Assembly: GCA_016704445.1 (NCBI GenBank)
Contig: JADJAE010000148.1
Coordinates: 7,501 to 71,500, forward strand
Direction: 5' to 3'
DNA length: 64,000 nt
Origin: Deltaproteobacteria bacterium
Lineage (GTDB): Bacteria; Myxococcota_A; Polyangia; Polyangiales; Ga0077539
Part shown: positions 48,522 through 58,230 of the stretch, piece by piece
Numbering within the stretch: position 1 is the first letter of the stretch
Layout: every line of letters starts with the position of its first letter
Made by a program: the position numbers and the translations under genes
The notes under the pieces: model-generated
The model's input: only the letters and a program-made list of their open reading frames with translations
Told to the model about the DNA's origin: nothing
Databases searched by the model: none

Positions 48522-50582
48522 ATGAACCACCGCCCTCGACGATCGCCCTTCGAGGCCCTGCTCGCAGACCCCGACCTGCGCGCCCTCGACGCCATCGCGC
48601 CAGCGTTCGATCCGCTGGAGGTGCTCGCCACCGCCCGCAAGGAGCGCCCGCACACCCGCTTCCTCGCCTGGCTGCTCGACCCCCACCCGGTGCAGCCCGG
48701 CGCTTCCCACGGCCTTGGCGCCTCGGTGCTCGATGCCCTGGTGTGCCGCGCCCTCTCGGCCCTCGACCCCCTTCCCGGCGCTCCCTTCGTCCGGGCTTCG
48801 GTGCCCCCGAGCTTCGTCCCCGCCTCGCTGCGCGTGCTCCGCGAGCAGCCCCTCGGCGACCACGCCCGCGCCCCGGACCTGCGATGCCACGGCGCCGACG
48901 CCCGAGGCCGGGAGTGGGTGGTGCTCATCGAGAACAAGCTCGACGCCGACGAGGGCGACGGGCAGCTCTCGTCCTACCTCGCGTGGTCCAGGGCGAAGCA
49001 CCCCGGCGCAGAGCGCCTGCTGATCTATGTGAGCCCCGACCGGCGCACCCCCCGCGAGGCCTTCCCCCGGGACCGCGTGGCCTGCCTCGCCTGGAGCGAC
49101 GTGGTCGACGCCGCCCTCTCCGCGCTGCGCTCCGAGCTCCCCCGCGCGCCCTCCACGCTCGCGGCGCGCGCCTTCGCGGAGACCACCCTCGACGCCCTCC
49201 GGATGCGCTTCGGGGCCCACCCCGAGGCCCGCGCCCTCGTCGAGGCGCTGCACCACCGCCACCCCCGCGACGCGGCCCGCTGCGCCAACCTCACCCCCGA
49301 CGATCCCGACTGGGAGCGCCTCCAGCCCGTCATCCCCAACGCCCTCTGGCACCTGCGCTCGGTGCGCCCCCAGGCCGTCGCCTTCACCCGCGCCTTCTCC
49401 GACCGCGTCGCCGCCGCCTGGAACGCCCTGCACCCCGAGGCCCCCGCCCTGCGCCCCGGGGCTCCTCACGCCCGGCTGCCCGAGCTCGCCGCGTGGTCCA
49501 TCGACGGGGTCACCGAGGCCTGGTCGGTGCACCTCGTGGCCTCCGCAGGACCGCACCCCGGCGCGCTTCGCCCCCGCCTCTGGCTCGCCCTCTACGCCCC
49601 GAATACCTCCCCCGGTATGCTTCTGGATTCCCGCGAGCACTCCGCCGACCTGGCGCTGCTCCCCTCGGCCACCCGCGAGGCGCTGGCGGAGGCGCGTCCC
49701 GTCCCCTCGACGCCGGGCTCGTGGCGCTGGCTCCAGCTCGGTCGCTCCGTCGAGCTCCCTCGGGGCTTCTCCCCCGAGGACGACGCACGCCGCGTGGTCG
49801 ATCGCTGCTTCGCCGCCTTCGGAGGGCACCTCGCCGCCCTCGCCGCGCGCTCGCTCGACAGCTCCCGCTGGCTCTACTCCTGCGACCGCGACGACCTGCT
49901 GCACCGACCCACGGACGCGGTCGACCGCCGGGCGCTCTCCTCCGCGGCGCTCCCCGGCGCCGAGCGGGCGCTGCTCGTCGCGACGCAGCCCGGCGGCCAC
50001 CCGGGCGAGATCGGCGTCGCCCACGAGCTGGGAACCGCCCTCGGTCGCTCGCTCGGAGAGCGCTCGCTGCTCAGCTACGACTACGGTCCTGCCGCGGGCC
50101 TCGGGCTCTGGGACGCGCCGACCCTGGTGGTGCTGGAGGGCGCCCTCTTCGACGACCCGGACGCCCTCGGCTGCGTGCGATCGGCCATGGCGGCGGGCGC
50201 CACGCTGGTGCTGCTCCCCGCGACGGGGGAGGGCTTTACCGAGGCAGGTAAGCGCTCGCTGCGCCCGTGGGCCGACGCGGTGCGCGGTGGCGAAGGCAGG
50301 GCGGAGGCGAGCTCGCTGACGGCGCCGGGGGGCGACCGTGGGACCGAGCGCTGGCTGCGGCGGCTGCAGCAGGTCGACCGGGTGACGCTCCGCGGCGACG
50401 CGACGGTGGCGCTGGAGGTGGAGGGCGACGACGGGCGGCTGCCGCTGCTGGCCGGGTGGCGCGAGGGCCCGGCGCGGGTGCTCTGCTGGACCGGCGACCT
50501 GCGCGCGGTGACGACGGACGACGAGCTCACCGCCCGCTGGTGGGCGGCGTTGCTCGCGGTGCGCGATGCGCTGAAGGGGTGA
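48522..50582 (+). CDS. PD-(D/E)XK_4-type nuclease-like protein with extra C-terminal domain
   Basis: 686 residues from ATG 48522. The N-terminal 200 residues resemble the PDDEXK_4 family: TRFLAWLLDPHPVQPGASHG, then APDLRCHGADARG (core Asp), VVLIENKLDADEGDGQLSSYLAW (E-x-K with the downstream Gln), LLIYVSPDRRTP. Such proteins appear in phage-defence and mobile contexts. The middle part (about 250-480) is unrecognised. The last 190 residues (ALLVATQPGGHPGEIGVAH, LWDAPTLVVLEGALFDDPDA, GATLVLLPATGEGF, ARVLCWTGDLRAVTT) look like a Rossmann or class-I-amidotransferase-like fold without an obvious catalytic Cys. The combination is unfamiliar to me. The gene stands alone, divergent from the phosphoesterase. 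Confidence 0.7.
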   Translation: MNHRPRRSPFEALLADPDLRALDAIAPAFDPLEVLATARKERPHTRFLAWLLDPHPVQPGASHGLGASVLDALVCRALSALDPLPGAPFVRASVPPSFVPASLRVLREQPLGDHARAPDLRCHGADARGREWVVLIENKLDADEGDGQLSSYLAWSRAKHPGAERLLIYVSPDRRTPREAFPRDRVACLAWSDVVDAALSALRSELPRAPSTLAARAFAETTLDALRMRFGAHPEARALVEALHHRHPRDAARCANLTPDDPDWERLQPVIPNALWHLRSVRPQAVAFTRAFSDRVAAAWNALHPEAPALRPGAPHARLPELAAWSIDGVTEAWSVHLVASAGPHPGALRPRLWLALYAPNTSPGMLLDSREHSADLALLPSATREALAEARPVPSTPGSWRWLQLGRSVELPRGFSPEDDARRVVDRCFAAFGGHLAALAARSLDSSRWLYSCDRDDLLHRPTDAVDRRALSSAALPGAERALLVATQPGGHPGEIGVAHELGTALGRSLGERSLLSYDYGPAAGLGLWDAPTLVVLEGALFDDPDALGCVRSAMAAGATLVLLPATGEGFTEAGKRSLRPWADAVRGGEGRAEASSLTAPGGDRGTERWLRRLQQVDRVTLRGDATVALEVEGDDGRLPLLAGWREGPARVLCWTGDLRAVTTDDELTARWWAALLAVRDALKG

Positions 50583-50612
50583 CGGGGGGGGGGAGGGAAG
50601 AGAGAGAGAGGA

Positions 50613-50783
50613 TCAGGTCGCGGCGCTGGGCTTGCGCGTGCGGGTCTTCTTCTCGGCGGCCTTGCCGGCGCTGGCGAAGCGGGCGGCGCGCTCGGCGAGC
50701 TTCTTGGCGGCTCGCTCCTTCTTCTTGCGCTGACCCGCGCGCTGAATCGACTTCTGCGAATGACGGCGATCGCCCTTGCCCAT
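50613..50783 (-). CDS. Very small Lys/Arg-rich protein
   Basis: 56 residues from ATG 50783. An open frame continues upstream without an ATG better placed for translation. The sequence begins MGKGDRRHSQKSIQRAGQRK, continues with ERAAKKLAERAARFASAGKA, and ends in KKTRTRKPSAAT. The start MGKGDRR recalls bacterial ribosomal protein bTHX, but the rest does not match. It may be a small nucleic-acid or ribosome-binding protein. A purine tract (GGGGGGGGGGAGGGAAGAGA, from 50582) lies just after it. Confidence 0.6.
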   Translation of the reverse strand: MGKGDRRHSQKSIQRAGQRKKKERAAKKLAERAARFASAGKAAEKKTRTRKPSAAT

Positions 50784-50909
50784 CGTGATGCTCCGGTAGA
50801 TTGACTGGTAAGTCGGTGGTCGACGCGCACGGCAGTCCCGGCGCGGAGTCGATGCGGGTACCACCCGCCCCGCCGCGCTGTCAACGCTGGCGGGAGCGTA
50901 GAGAGCGCG

Positions 50910-53124
50910 TCAGTGCACGAGGCCGAGCCGGCGGCGGAGGAACCACACGCCCGTGATCACCGCCGCCAGCAGGATCACCAGCACCACGGTGCGCCCGGCG
51001 TGGCTCTCGTCCTCGGGGTTCACCGGGAGCATGTCCGTGCGGTCGAGGACCGCGTCCTTCGGGAGGTCGGGCACGAAGGCGAACACCCTCGCGATGGGGC
51101 GGGTGATGGTCATGTGCACGTTGACCGCCCAGCCGCTGGCCTCCAGCAGCAGGGCCATGTCGCGGCGCCGCAGCTTCAGCCAACCGAGCAGCGCCGAGAC
51201 GCCCATCACCGTGAGCACCACGCCGATGATGGCGAGCCAGCCCGTGAGGCTGCTGATCACGCCGAAGATGCCGCCGAGCACCGCGCCGATGCCCGCGAGG
51301 GCCATGCCTCCCCCGAGGATCAGCGAGTTGGGGTTGAGCCCCTCGGAGGCCGGTCGCGTGGGCTCCGACGGCGCAGGGGTCGCGGGCGGCGGCGTCACCG
51401 CCCCGCGGGCCACGCCGACGCCGGTTCCCACCTGGGTGGCGCCTGCCTCGACGCGGGCCTGGGCCTCCGTCACTCCCGCCTCGGCGCGCGCCTGCATGGC
51501 GGACTCCTGCGAGGCCTGGGCGGTGGCGACGTACTGCTCGATCTTGCTGGAGATGGCCGCCGCGGCCCGTCGGAAGGGCGCGAAGGCCGCCTGCTTCACC
51601 GAGATGGGGTTGTCGACGATCTCGGTCACGATCGCGTCGTACTCCTTGTCGTCGAGGTCGATGAGGATGCCGCGCTTGCCCACACGCGCAGCCTGCCCGC
51701 CTCGCCGCCGGTCACCGGCGCCACGAGCTGGTACACGACCGCGCCGCCCTCCTTCTCCAGCACCTCGACGTACACCAGGTAGATGTTGCTCAGCACCGCG
51801 ACGGCCTTGTGCGCGGCGCGGTTGGCGACCTTCAGGCAGAAGTCCAGGCGGCGGCCGTCGATGACCAGCGAGCCGGCCTCGACCAGCGCGGTCTGCTTGG
51901 GCATGTAGATGGCCGAGAAGTTCACGAAGTTGTTCACCAGCTCGACGAGCCAGCGCACGTAGAGCAGGAGCTTCTCGAGGTCGTCGATCTGCCCGATCTC
52001 CTTGCCCGCCGCGAGGTCGAGGGCGATGTACGCCTCCACCTTCGCCACGAGGCCCCCCTCCAGGTAGGCCTTCATCTTGTCGTCGCCGAGCTTGTCGAAG
52101 GGCTCCGCGGGCTTCGCCTTCTCCCAGGTGGTGTACCCGTCGAAGGTGGCCTTCACCTTGCGCCAGTCGGCGCGGGAGAGCGCCGTCGCCCCGGCGCCGA
52201 GCGCCCGGCGGATGACCGTGTCGCGCAGCGCCTCGAAGCGGTCGCGGTAGAGCTCGTTGACCGAGGCGTCGAGCGGGAGCGCGCCGTCGACCCTCGGGGC
52301 CGAGAGCGGAGCGCCCTGGAGGAAGAGCTCGATGTCCCCGATGGCCTTCATGCGCAGCGCGCGCAGGTCGTCGTCCTTCAGGCGCAGGCTCTCGGGCGTC
52401 GGGGTCTCCTGCCGCAGCAGCTCGCCGTGGAGGAAGTACGCCTCCAGCTTCGGGTCCATCTCGCGCAGCAGCGCGATGGCGGCGTCGGTCTCCTCGCCCC
52501 AGGGCTTGGCGGCGGCGGCCTTCGCGCGCCACTCGACCCAGAGCTTGCCCTGCTCGACGAAGCGCTTCAGCCGGTCGGCGTCGATGCCGTTGGAGCCGCC
52601 CCGGTCGGGGTGCTCCCCACCACGTCCATCACGTCCTTGAGGAAGGCCTTCACGGCCTCCTCGGGCACCACCTCCGCGGGCACCACCCCGTCGCCGTTGG
52701 CGAGGAGCTTCGCGTACCCGCCCTTGAAGGCCTGCACGTCCGCGACGGTGATGACCTTCGCGTCGGCGACCTTCTGCTCCCGGTTGACCCGCTCCGCGGC
52801 GGCGCGCAGCCCGGCGCCCGCCTCGCCCTTGTCGTCGATGGCCGCCACCGGGATCGCCTCGGCCCGCTTGCGCACCACGTCGCGCTGCGAGAGCCGCGCG
52901 AAGAGCCAGTCGCGCGCCTCGACGATCTGCGACACCCGCACGCGCCCCGTCGTCCCGGGGTCGACGTAGCGCAGGAAGCCTTCGTCGCAGTGCAGGTCGG
53001 TCAGCGGCGCGCTCGTCGCGGCCCAGCGCGCAGGGTCGATCTCGTCGATGCGCGCGAGGTCGCCCTCGTCGCCGACCATGAACTGGTGAATGCCGCCGAA
53101 GTTCCTGAAGAGCATCTTGTCCAT
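50910..53124 (-). CDS. Large protein with C-terminal membrane helices (two frameshifts)
   Basis: Three overlapping frames on the minus strand join into one protein of about 737 residues. Frame one starts at ATG 53124 (MDKMLFRNFGGIHQFMVGDE) and runs to FLKDVMDVVG near 52615. Frame two covers about 52610-51690 (DADRLKRFVEQGKLWVEWRA to YQLVAPVTGGEAGRLRV). Frame three covers about 51690-50910 (VGKRGILIDLDDKEYDAIVT to WFLRRRLGLVH). Each join needs one base, near 52612 and 51684. The first two thirds are helical and soluble. The C-terminal third has a Pro/Ala linker and three hydrophobic segments (GGGMALAGIGAVLGGIFGVI, LAIIGVVLTVMGVSALLGWL, TVVLVILLAAVITGVWFLRR). No family recognised. Confidence 0.6.
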
Positions 53125-53292
53125 GTGAGCGTCCTGGTCCGCGGGCGAGGAATGAGAAGGACGAGTGCCTGGGACCCAGGGGGACCCACACCCCCAGCCC
53201 GGACCATATCTCACCTCCCTCCGCCGCGGCCTGGCGTTTTCAACCTCCCGGGGGCGCGGGCGAGGACGTGATAAGTCGATCCTTCGACGCGA

Positions 53293-54034
53293 ATGGGCGA
53301 CAGCGGCAGACGATTCAGCGAGGCCGAGGTGGACGCCATCCTGAAGCGGGCGGTCGCCCGTCAGGAGCATGGACAGTCGCTCTCCCGGGACGAGCTCGCC
53401 GACGTGCTGCGGCAGCTCAACCTCGACGAGTCGGTGCTCGACGAGGCCATCGAGGAGCAGGACGCCGAGCGCGCCGTGGCCGACGAGACCGCGGCGTGGA
53501 TGGAGCGTCGGCGCCGCGCCGTGCTGGGCCACGCGGCCACCTTCGCGTCCGTCATGACCCTCCTCGTGGCGATCAACCTCCTGGTGACGCCGCACTTCCT
53601 CTGGTTCTTCTGGCCCCTCTTCGGGTGGGGCCTCGGGCTCCTCGCCGACTGGCGGCGGTACCAGCGCGGCCCCGAGCCGGGCGAGCTCGCGTCGTTTCAG
53701 CGGCAGCAGGCCGAGCGCGCCGCGCGGGCCGAGCGGAAGGCCGAGAAGGCCACCCGCAAGGCACGCAAGCGTGAGGCCGACGAGGCCATGGCGCGGGCCT
53801 CGGAGGACCTCAAGGACGCCGTGAAGGTGGGCGTCGCGGGCCTGCTCGACTCGGTCGGCAAGGCCCTGCGCGAGGCCGCCGACGGGGACGAGCGCGCGGC
53901 GCCGCGAGCCCGGCGCGAGCCCCGGTCGGGCGTGCGGGTCGACGTGGCCGCCGCCGGTGCGCGACGAGGACGTCGAGGAGGACCTCGCGGCGCTGCGCGA
54001 GCGCGTCGCGCGCAAGGGCGACCGCCGCGGGTGA
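53293..54034 (+). CDS. 2TM-domain protein (frameshift near the end)
   Basis: ATG 53293. The N-terminal part is a small helical domain (RRFSEAEVDAILKRAVARQE, DVLRQLNLDESVLDEAIEEQ). Two membrane helices, HAATFASVMTLLVAINLLVT and FLWFFWPLFGWGLGLLADWR, have the 2TM-domain pattern seen in some histidine kinases and stand-alone proteins. A long charged helix follows (ERAARAERKAEKATRKARKR). One base change near 53960 gives VRDEDVEEDLAALRERVARK and a stop at 54034, clearly better than the Arg-rich frame. About 247 residues. Confidence 0.7.
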
Positions 54035-54055
54035 CGTGTTAGCCTCCGCGCCGTC

Positions 54056-54442
54056 GTGAACATCAAGACCGTCGCGTTGGGTGCGTTGGCTGTGGGGGCG
54101 GTGGCGTGCCAGGCGGCGCCGGCGAGGCTCTCGGGCCGCTGGGTGTACCTGTCGGGCAACGCGCCCGTGGCGGTGGGTCAGGCCGAGGGGCCGACCGCCG
54201 GAGGTCCGCTGCGGCTGGTGCCGGGCTCGCCCGCGGCGGGGGCGTGCCTCGGGGCGGAGGAGTACGTGCAGATGTTCGGGCCGGTGTGCCCGCACGAGCC
54301 CGAGGCCGGTCCGCCCGGGTCGGACGTCGACGTGCGCTGGTACTGCCACGGGCACCTCGCGGTGCGCGTGCGCCTTGAGCGCTGCCCCCACCCCGGGCGC
54401 TTCCGGGTCGTCGAGCTCGCGGTCGCCACCGCCGAGCGCTGA
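54056..54442 (+). CDS. Small lipoprotein, unknown function
   Basis: 128 residues from GTG 54056 (MNIKTVALGALAVGAVACQA, lipobox AVAC). The mature part has SGRWVYLSGNAPVAVGQAEG and five Cys, with CHGHLAVRVRLERCPHPGRF near the end. The GTG start is preceded by GTGTTAGCCTCCGCGCCGTC, a spacer style seen elsewhere here. No family recognised. Confidence 0.65.
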   Translation: MNIKTVALGALAVGAVACQAAPARLSGRWVYLSGNAPVAVGQAEGPTAGGPLRLVPGSPAAGACLGAEEYVQMFGPVCPHEPEAGPPGSDVDVRWYCHGHLAVRVRLERCPHPGRFRVVELAVATAER

Positions 54443-54512
54443 AGGGCCCGACCACGGGCCGGGCTTTCGGTTACCCTCCCGGGCCATCAACGATGTCCTA
54501 CGACCCCCCAGG

Positions 54513-55132
54513 ATGATCCCACCCGTCCGCCCGCCCCGCGGGCCGCGCATCGTCGAGGGCGTGCTCGCGGCGCTGCTCGCGATGTCCCTCGTGGGCAACG
54601 TGGTGCTCTACCGCCGCCCGCCGCACATCGTCGAGCGCCCGGCGCCCGCGCCCGTCGCGGTGATCCCTCCTAGCTCCACCTGCGCCGATCTGCCCGCCGG
54701 CGGTCGAGTGCCCGCCGCCGCCTCCTCCCTGTCCCACCGTCGCCGCGACGACACTCAGGTCATGGTCCAGGCCACGCTCCCGGCCCTGTCGTTCCGCCGG
54801 AAGACCTCGCGCTCGCCCAGCAGGGCGAAGGGCAGGTCAACACCGCCGCCGACCACGCCGAGCGCGACCCCATCCACCGGGTGGCGCAGCGCAACCTGGT
54901 CACCGGCGTCGACCAGATCGTGACGTCCCGCAGCCCGGCCGCGGCGGAGCGATTCCTCCAGCGCAACCTGCCGTCCATCGCCAGCATGGACTGCGCCTTC
55001 CGCGACCCTGCGATGGCCGAGCACGTGCGCATGCAGCTCCGGCCGATGAACGCCCTCGCCCGTCCGGCCAACCGCCTGTCCGAGGCCGACCTCGTCCGCT
55101 ATGAGAGGGAGCTGCGATGCCCGCGCGAATGA
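54513..55132 (+). CDS. Small membrane-anchored protein, frameshifted
   Basis: ATG 54513 starts MIPPVRPPRGPRIVEGVLAA and one membrane helix (VLAALLAMSLVGNVVLY). The frame becomes Arg-rich after about residue 60. Another frame reads PPEDLALAQQGEGQVNTAAD, then VAQRNLVTGVDQIVTSRSPA and AERFLQRNLPSIASMDCAFR to a stop at 55132. At least one, and probably two, indels lie between 54690 and 54800 in a Pro/Ala-rich tract. Repaired length is about 206 residues. The stop overlaps the start of the next gene. No family recognised. Confidence 0.55.
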
Positions 55133-55587
55133 AGGTCTCCACGGTGCTCCTGCTGGCCTTCGCGGCCTCCTCCGCGGACTGCGCCCGCAACATCCCGCCG
55201 CCCTGCCTCGGCGACGCGTGCCGCCAGTGGCCGCACGTCGAGGTGCGCTTCTGGCGCAACCACGGCCCTCCGCAGGGGCGGCGCTACACTGGCGCGCTCT
55301 GCGTGCAGGTCTCCTACGACTGCCCCGAGGAGGGACGGCACCAGGTGTGGATCGAGCCTCAGGCCCCACGCTGCACCACCATGCTCAACAACGAGGGCGG
55401 CGCCGAGTGGCTGCGCGTGGAGAACGGGCGGCTGTCCATCCCGTGGCCCGCGCGCTGCCGGGCTCAGCGCGTGGAGATGTACGTGAGCGCCCAGCCCAAC
55501 TTCGCGACCTGCACCGCGGTCAACAACCAGCTGCTCCCGGTCGACCGCGCCACCCTCGGCGCGGACCTGACCTTCCAGTGCCGCTGA
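55117..55587 (+). CDS. Small secreted Cys-containing protein
   Basis: 156 residues from ATG 55117, overlapping the previous gene's stop by 16 bases. The alternative start ATG 55129 gives MKVSTVLLLAFAASSADCAR, a signal with a lipobox-like SADC. The mature part has six or more Cys (PPPCLGDAC, GALCVQVSYDCPEEG, RCTTM, ARCRAQ, ATCTAV, FQCR). The pattern of short beta-strands ending in TLGADLTFQCR suggests a compact disulfide-bonded domain. Unknown function; probably in one transcript with the gene before it. Confidence 0.65.
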   Translation: MPARMKVSTVLLLAFAASSADCARNIPPPCLGDACRQWPHVEVRFWRNHGPPQGRRYTGALCVQVSYDCPEEGRHQVWIEPQAPRCTTMLNNEGGAEWLRVENGRLSIPWPARCRAQRVEMYVSAQPNFATCTAVNNQLLPVDRATLGADLTFQCR

Positions 55588-55615
55588 GCGCCCCCTCCGC
55601 CACGCGCTCTCGCTG

Positions 55616-56513
55616 ATGTCCCCGTCGCTCGCACCGCTCCTCTCCCCAGGCGCTCTCTTCCCGCGCCCCGCTCCTCGAAAGACTCCACGCCGAGCAGACC
55701 GACGCCTATCGGCTCTTCCACGGCAGCGTGGAGGGGGCGCCCGGGCTCACCGTCGACCGCTACGGCGACCTGGTGCTGGTGCAGTCCTTCCACGCTCAGC
55801 TCGACGCCGGGGCGCTCAGCGTCGTCGAGGGTTTCTACCGGGGCGCGGTGCCCGGCTGCGCCGTGGTCTACAACGACCGCAGCGGAGCGGGCTCGCGCGT
55901 GGGCAACCCCTCGAGGGCGAGGCGCTCTCGGCGGCGATGGCTCCCCGGGTGGCGCAGGAGCTGGGCGTTCGCTACCGCATCCAGGCGCGGCACGCGGGCC
56001 AGGACCCGTGGCTCTTCCTCGACCTGCGCGCGGGGCGCCGCCGGGTGATGGCGCGAGGCTCCGGGGCGCTCGGTGCTCAACCTCTTCGCGTACACGGGCG
56101 GGGTCGGTCTGGTGGCCGCGAAGGGCCTCGCGCGCGAGGTGCTCAACGTCGACTTCGCCGCGTCGAGCCTCGCGGTGGCCGAGGAGAACGCGAGGCTCAA
56201 CGAGCTGGCGGTAGCGCCGAGGTGCCTGCAGAGGGACGTGTTTCCCGCGGTGAGGCAGCTCGCCGGGCCTGGGTCAGCCCGAGGTGGTGAGGGGCGACGG
56301 ATGCCGCCCTTTCCCAAGCTGGGGCAGAGGCGCTACGGCCTGGTCTTCCTTGATCCGCCGCGGCTCGCGAAGAGCCCCTTTGGCATCGTCGACCTGGTGA
56401 GCGACTACGCCGCGGTGTTCAAGCCTGCGCTGCTGGCGACCGCCGAGGGGGGGCGATCGTGTGCTGCAAGGGACGGGCAGCACCCGCTGAAGATGGTGGC
56501 GCTGGGGGTGTGA
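55616..56513 (+). pseudogene. Broken RlmI-like class I rRNA methyltransferase
   Basis: Fragments in three frames line up with the RlmI/RlmK (PUA-less) methyltransferase family: LLERLHAEQTDAYRLFHGSV, EGAPGLTVDRYGDLVLVQSF, then EGEALSAAMAPRVAQELGVR, then LNLFAYTGGVGLVAAKGLAR (SAM motif I), VLNVDFAASSLAVAEENARL and YGLVFLDPPRLAKSPFGIVD (motif IV DPP). Breaks fall near 55655, 55908 and 56070. After LLATAEGG the catalytic C-terminal part is missing, and only an end-like HPLKMVALGV remains. The family methylates cytidines of 23S rRNA. Three frameshifts plus an internal loss make this a likely pseudogene, unless the assembly is at fault. It stops just before the palindromic element. Confidence 0.8.
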
Positions 56514-56640
56514 CGGGGGGGCGTGGGGCCCCCTTCCCCGCTGCCGCGCGCCCTACCCCCCGCGGAGCGGGGGCAGGGCTCAGACGTCCGCATAACGATC
56601 GCGACGCCGTCAGGTCACGGAGCCCTGCCCCCGCTCCGCG

Positions 56641-58230
56641 CTCATCGTTGCCCTCATCGTGACGAAGCACCGTGATTTCAGGACGATTCGGGTTGCGTCC
56701 GTCGCTCGGAGAGCTCTCCTGAGCCGAATGACCCTCATGCCGATGGTCGGTCGACTCGACCTTCCCGCCAGGGCTCCAAGCCCCCTGCTCCGAAGCGCCA
56801 GCGCCGCGTCCCCAAGGAGGCGCGGCGGTGGGCGGTGGAGGAGTTCGGCGCGGCGGAGCTGGGGGATCGGCGCCGGGTCGCGCGGCTCGTCCGCATGGCC
56901 TCGGCGCTGCTCGCACACACCGCCGGGACGATCACCCAGGCCTTCGGCACGCCCAGGGAGCGACGAGGGGCCTTCGACTTCCTGGCCAGCGTCGCGGTCA
57001 CCGTCCTCGCCCTGACGCAGGCGATCTGGACGGCATGCGCTCGGCGCTGCGCCGACTTCGAGTGGGTCTACGTCCCCATCGATGGGAGCAGCCTCGCCCT
57101 GCGCGATCCCTTCAGCACCCGCGGCACCGGCGCCGTCGGCACCCTCACCGCGGGCGGACGGGGCTTGCAGGTCATGACGGCCATCGCGGTCAGCCCCGGA
57201 GGCGTCGGGCTCGGCCTCTGCGGGCAGCACTTCTGGCGCCGCGCCCTCACCCGCATCAAGGACACGCGCGCCCGACGCAAGTTCGCCCAGAAGGAGAGTC
57301 GCTTCTGGGTCGACGTAGCCAACCAGGTGCTCGCCGCCTTCAGCACGGCCAAGGTGCGGTGCGTGCCGTGGTTCCAGTTGGACCGCGGCGGCGACATCGG
57401 GGACGTGCTGCTGTACGCGGTCGATCACGACTGGCGGATCACGGTGCGCGCCTCGTACAACCGGCGGCTCTGCCACGGCGGGAGCGTGCCGTACCTGTGG
57501 CCCACGGTGCTCAAGCAGCCGGTGCTGGGGCGCTACGCGCTGGCCGTACCCGAGGGCACGCGCCGCCGCGCCCGCACCGCGACGATGAGCGTGCGGGCGT
57601 GCACGGTGACGCTGCGGCTGAAGGATCAATGGACCAAGAAGGTGCGCGTCGTGACGGTGGGCGCGGTGCTGACCCGCGAGGTGCACACGACGCCGCACGG
57701 GGAGACGCCGCTGGAGTGGATGCTGCTGACGACGGCGCCGCGGGCGACCTTCGCGGACGCCCGCCGGGTGATCGAGGGCTACAGTCAAAGGTGGAAAGTT
57801 GAGCTGTTTCACAACCTGTGGAAGTCGGGGCGGTGCGAGGTGGAGGCGACCCGCCTGCACGAGGGCGACCGGATCCAGAAGTGGGCGACGATCCTGGGGA
57901 GTGTGGCGATGCGAACCCTTCAGCTGACGTATCAGGCGCGCGAGACCCCCGAGGCGCCTGCGGACGAGATGCTCTCGCGCGACGAGATCGACGCGGCGAT
58001 CCTGCTGCGCGAGCCCAAGGGCTACACCGTGGGCGACGTCCCGCCGCTCGGCCTCGCCGTGCGCTGGATCGCCGAGATCGGCGGCTTCATGAACCACGGC
58101 AAGGACGCGCCGCCGGGCAAGCTCGTCGTCGGTCGAGGATTGGATCGAATCGCCGGCGCGGTCACGGTGCTGGAGGCGCAGCGCAGGCTGAAGTCCAAGC
58201 CGAAAGTGAAGAGATGAGGGCAACGATGAG
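56641..58230 (+). mobile_element. IS4-family (IS50-like) insertion sequence, 1590 bp
   Basis: The ends are CTCATCGTTGCCCTCAT (56641-56657) and its exact inverse ATGAGGGCAACGATGAG (58214-58230). The 9-base CGCTCCGCG is duplicated on both sides (56632-56640 and 58231-58239), as expected for the IS50/Tn5 group. The transposase stop codon (58215-58217) lies inside the right inverted repeat. Exact ends and duplications point to a recent, complete insertion. It is a different element from the one at 34406. Confidence 0.93.
56835..58217 (+). CDS. Tn5/IS50-like DDE transposase
   Basis: 460 residues from a GTG at 56835, giving MEEFGAAELGDRRRVARLVR. The N-terminus matches Tn5-type DNA-binding starts (FG-AELGD-RR--RL). 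DDE residues are in WVYVPIDGSSLALRD (Asp), VPWFQLDRGGDIGDVL (Asp) and RVIEGYSQRWKVELFHNLWK (Glu, with the YxxRWxxE signature). The C-terminal zone with VGDVPPLGLAVRWIAEIGGF fits the Tn5 family. The frame is intact. The start could lie slightly upstream, since GCGGTGGGCGGTGG precedes it. Confidence 0.93.
   Translation: MEEFGAAELGDRRRVARLVRMASALLAHTAGTITQAFGTPRERRGAFDFLASVAVTVLALTQAIWTACARRCADFEWVYVPIDGSSLALRDPFSTRGTGAVGTLTAGGRGLQVMTAIAVSPGGVGLGLCGQHFWRRALTRIKDTRARRKFAQKESRFWVDVANQVLAAFSTAKVRCVPWFQLDRGGDIGDVLLYAVDHDWRITVRASYNRRLCHGGSVPYLWPTVLKQPVLGRYALAVPEGTRRRARTATMSVRACTVTLRLKDQWTKKVRVVTVGAVLTREVHTTPHGETPLEWMLLTTAPRATFADARRVIEGYSQRWKVELFHNLWKSGRCEVEATRLHEGDRIQKWATILGSVAMRTLQLTYQARETPEAPADEMLSRDEIDAAILLREPKGYTVGDVPPLGLAVRWIAEIGGFMNHGKDAPPGKLVVGRGLDRIAGAVTVLEAQRRLKSKPKVKR

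Noticed and set aside
50613..50783. Ribosomal protein bTHX
   Set aside because: Only the first seven residues (MGKGDRR) agree; length and the rest of the sequence do not.
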